NCBI RefSeq assembly: GCF_023715415.1
Contig: NZ_JAMBOB010000003.1
Span: 186,001 to 250,000 of the forward strand
DNA length: 64,000 nucleotides
Direction: 5' to 3'
DNA from: Neobacillus niacini
GTDB taxonomy: Bacteria; Bacillota; Bacilli; Bacillales; Cytobacillaceae
The notes beneath the pieces are model-generated. The model saw nothing but the letters and a program-made list of their open reading frames with translations. It did no database searches and was not told where the DNA came from. Shown here piece after piece: positions 62,210 to 64,000 of the stretch. The stretch's first letter is position 1, and every line of letters starts with the position of its first letter. Position numbers and translations under genes: made by a program.

Positions 62210-63517
62210 GTGACAGTAGGAACTATATTTCTGATTGTATTTGCGTTAATGCTGGTATTCCTAGTAGCAGGGATGTATATCCATTCCGTCCTTCTTGCAG
62301 CTGGGATTATCGGATTAGTTTTGATGGAAGGACCCGCATATATTACCGGCTTTCTGCAATCAGATCCGTTTATTCGGACGGTCAGCTATTCCCTATCGAC
62401 CGTTCCATTGTTTGTGATAATGGCACAATTTATCGTGCGTTCTGGAATCGTAGAGGACCTCTATAATCTTGTATACAATTTTTCAAAAGGCAGGTCCAGT
62501 ATTCTCGGTATCTTAACTGTAATAGCAGGAGGATTGATGGGAGCGGTTTCTGGTTCCTCAAACGCCTCTGCTGGTGCTATGGGACAGGTGGCGGTGCCTC
62601 AATTAATGAAACGGGGATATTCTGAAGGAATTGCGGGAGCTACGGTTGCCGCTGCAGGATCGCTGTCGAGTGTAATTCCTCCCAGTATTGTTCTCATTTT
62701 ATGGGGAGTAGCTACAGAAACACCAATCGGACAGCTGTTTATCGGTTCATTGGTGCCTGGAATAATTATGATGTTCGTTATTATCATCATAATGCTGATT
62801 AACTTGAAAACAGCCAATAAGGGTCAGGAAGTAAGACTAGTAAAATTTGAAAGAGAAGATGTACCTAAAACCAGGGCTATTAGTGCGCTGATTCTAATCG
62901 CTTTAGTAGCTATTATCGTCTTCTATGGAATTTACGCAGGAATTTTTACTCCGACTGAGGCGGGAGCTGTAGGGGCTTTTGTCAGCTTTGTTGTAGCACT
63001 TATCCTCCGCCGGGTGAATTTGAATTTCCTTGTAACATCATTTAGTGAAACGGTTAAACTTACCTCCATGATTATGATGATTATGATTGGTGCACAAATA
63101 TTTGGAAGGTTTGTTTCTATTACATTACTGCCTAGAAGACTGATAGAAGCTTTAAGTTCGTTGATGGAGTACCCAGTTTTAATCCTTATTATTCTTAGCG
63201 TTATCTATTTTGTCTTATTTATGCTTATTGAAGGTGCAGCTGTAATCGTAATGACTGCACCGGTGGTCTTACCATTAATCCTCCAAATGGGAACAGATAA
63301 ATTATGGTTTGGTGTTTTGGTCGGAATCTTATGTACGATTGGCTTACTTACACCTCCTGTTGGATTGAGTGTATATTCTGTATCAGGGGTTACTGGAATT
63401 AAGAGCGAAAAGATATTTAAATATGCCATGCCGATGGCTATTTATCTAACCATTGTTATCGTTACCTTGATCATTATTTTTCCAGGTCTGATCACCTACC
63501 TGCCAGGTCAAATGTAA
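62210..63517 (+). CDS. dctM: TRAP transporter large permease
   Basis: 435 aa with about 12 hydrophobic segments, the DctM fold. GSSNASAGAMGQVAVPQLMKRGYSEGIAGATVAAAGSLSSVIPPS, FTPTEAGAVGAF, LIEGAAVIVMTAPVVLPL and LLTPPVGLSVYSVSGVTG are standard signatures. The GTG at 62210 has GAGGAGG upstream. The small-permease gene follows downstream, not upstream as in the usual dctP-dctQ-dctM order. It imports an organic acid together with DctQ and the distant DctP. Confidence 0.88.
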   Translation: MTVGTIFLIVFALMLVFLVAGMYIHSVLLAAGIIGLVLMEGPAYITGFLQSDPFIRTVSYSLSTVPLFVIMAQFIVRSGIVEDLYNLVYNFSKGRSSILGILTVIAGGLMGAVSGSSNASAGAMGQVAVPQLMKRGYSEGIAGATVAAAGSLSSVIPPSIVLILWGVATETPIGQLFIGSLVPGIIMMFVIIIIMLINLKTANKGQEVRLVKFEREDVPKTRAISALILIALVAIIVFYGIYAGIFTPTEAGAVGAFVSFVVALILRRVNLNFLVTSFSETVKLTSMIMMIMIGAQIFGRFVSITLLPRRLIEALSSLMEYPVLILIILSVIYFVLFMLIEGAAVIVMTAPVVLPLILQMGTDKLWFGVLVGILCTIGLLTPPVGLSVYSVSGVTGIKSEKIFKYAMPMAIYLTIVIVTLIIIFPGLITYLPGQM

Positions 63518-63547
63518 ATTATTTTTTAGGAAAAGGGGGAGGTTACA

Positions 63548-64000
63548 TTGTCACAACCGATAATCCGTGGGTATGGGGTATTTCAAAAGATAAAATGGGT
63601 TGGAATGATGATAAGTGGTCTTACTGTCTTTGTTATGATGTTTTACACCACTTTAGATGTAGCACTTCGTAATATTTTTGGATCCTCGGGCCTTTATGCA
63701 TATGAGGTTTCTCAAAATTACTTTATGCCAATGACCGTATTTCCTGCCTTAGCATTTGCATTTGCTGCAGGAATGATGCCAAGAATTGAATTTGTTGTTG
63801 TGAAGTTTAATGAAAGATTTCAAAAGTTTGTAGCAATCGTGCTTATTATTATTGAGATCATTTTAATGCTGCTGCTGGCATTCTATGGTTTAGAGTATGC
63901 TGTGACTGCAGCACAGGCTGGAGAATCCTTTACTGCAGGAGGCTCTAACTATCCAATGATTTATGTCATCATGTTTGCACCGGTTGCTTTCCTTTTAGTA
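63548..64000 (+). CDS. dctQ: TRAP transporter small permease, truncated by the window end
   Basis: The frame starts with TTG at 63548 after GGGGGAGG and is open to the last base (151 codons). No stop occurs, so the gene continues outside. The translation shows several hydrophobic helices (KIKWVGMMISGLTVFVMMFY, TVFPALAFAFAAGMM, VAIVLIIIEIILMLLLAFYG) and the DctQ-type segment TTLDVALRNIFGSSGLYAYEVSQNYF. It completes the TRAP transporter with dctM upstream and dctP at 52.7 kb. Confidence 0.82.
   Translation, partial: MSQPIIRGYGVFQKIKWVGMMISGLTVFVMMFYTTLDVALRNIFGSSGLYAYEVSQNYFMPMTVFPALAFAFAAGMMPRIEFVVVKFNERFQKFVAIVLIIIEIILMLLLAFYGLEYAVTAAQAGESFTAGGSNYPMIYVIMFAPVAFLLV

Noticed and set aside
62194-62466. 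90-codon + strand frame at the start of dctM
   Set aside because: It lies within dctM in another frame; dctM has family signatures and a strong ribosome binding site, this has neither.

Overview
The window is a 64 kb stretch of a low-GC Gram-positive chromosome, most likely a member of the Bacillales (Bacillaceae). The signs are strong AAGGAGG-type ribosome binding sites, frequent TTG and GTG starts, a T-box in front of proBA, a RocR/sigma-54 rocAD unit and FeoAB. No rRNA, tRNA, CRISPR array or complete insertion sequence was seen.

Region 1 (1-25 kb) is mixed housekeeping. It holds the end of a (methyl)malonate-semialdehyde dehydrogenase gene with a class III aminotransferase, a convergent pair of multicopper-oxidase-like genes, an Upf1-like SF1 helicase, T-box-controlled proBA, a YqcI/YcgG protein, and a Cas4-nuclease/DinG-type helicase. 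These are followed by a SatD-like/DUF3307 pair behind a promoter dressed with palindromes, feoA with a FeoB split into two genes, a PfpI/DJ-1 protein, a DUF1292 protein and a small secreted protein. The region closes with a RocR-type activator divergent from rocA-rocD (a textbook -24/-12 promoter with two upstream palindromes), an amidohydrolase scrap and a class 3 aldehyde dehydrogenase.

Region 2 (25-39.5 kb) begins with a 52-bp tandem repeat and a TetR regulator, then runs almost entirely on the + strand as CoA-ester catabolism. One unit holds an AMACR-type CoA-transferase remnant, an SDR, a thiolase and an MBL hydrolase. The next holds an HMG-CoA-lyase-like enzyme, a crotonase, an acyl-CoA dehydrogenase, a CaiB/BaiF CoA-transferase and an ALDH. 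A third holds a GntR/FCD regulator, a CitE-like lyase, a chimeric SdhC::SdhB gene and a two-subunit class I fumarase/mesaconase. Two of these genes are deletion products: the CoA-transferase has lost its middle, and sdhC is fused to the end of sdhB with sdhA gone.

Region 3 (39.5-64 kb) consists of two long + strand units. Each is preceded by a near-identical sigma-54 promoter (TGGCAT-N5-TTGCA) and by shared upstream palindromes, so they are probably one regulon. Together they encode an acyl-CoA synthetase, several SDRs, a two-subunit transketolase, an acyl-CoA carboxylase carboxyltransferase and a biotinyl carrier. They also encode two ACAD10/11-type acyl-CoA dehydrogenases, two matching APH-fold kinases, a small LvaB-like protein, a CoA-transferase, medium-chain dehydrogenases, crotonases, a ComB-like protein and all three parts of a TRAP transporter (dctP far from dctM-dctQ). 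The kinase + small protein + acyl-CoA dehydrogenase + SDR + CoA synthetase set under sigma-54 control resembles the levulinate/4-hydroxyacid (Lva) logic of pseudomonads. My main proposal is that this is a Gram-positive hydroxy-acid or keto-acid catabolic system that works through phosphorylated hydroxyacyl-CoA. The substrate is not known.
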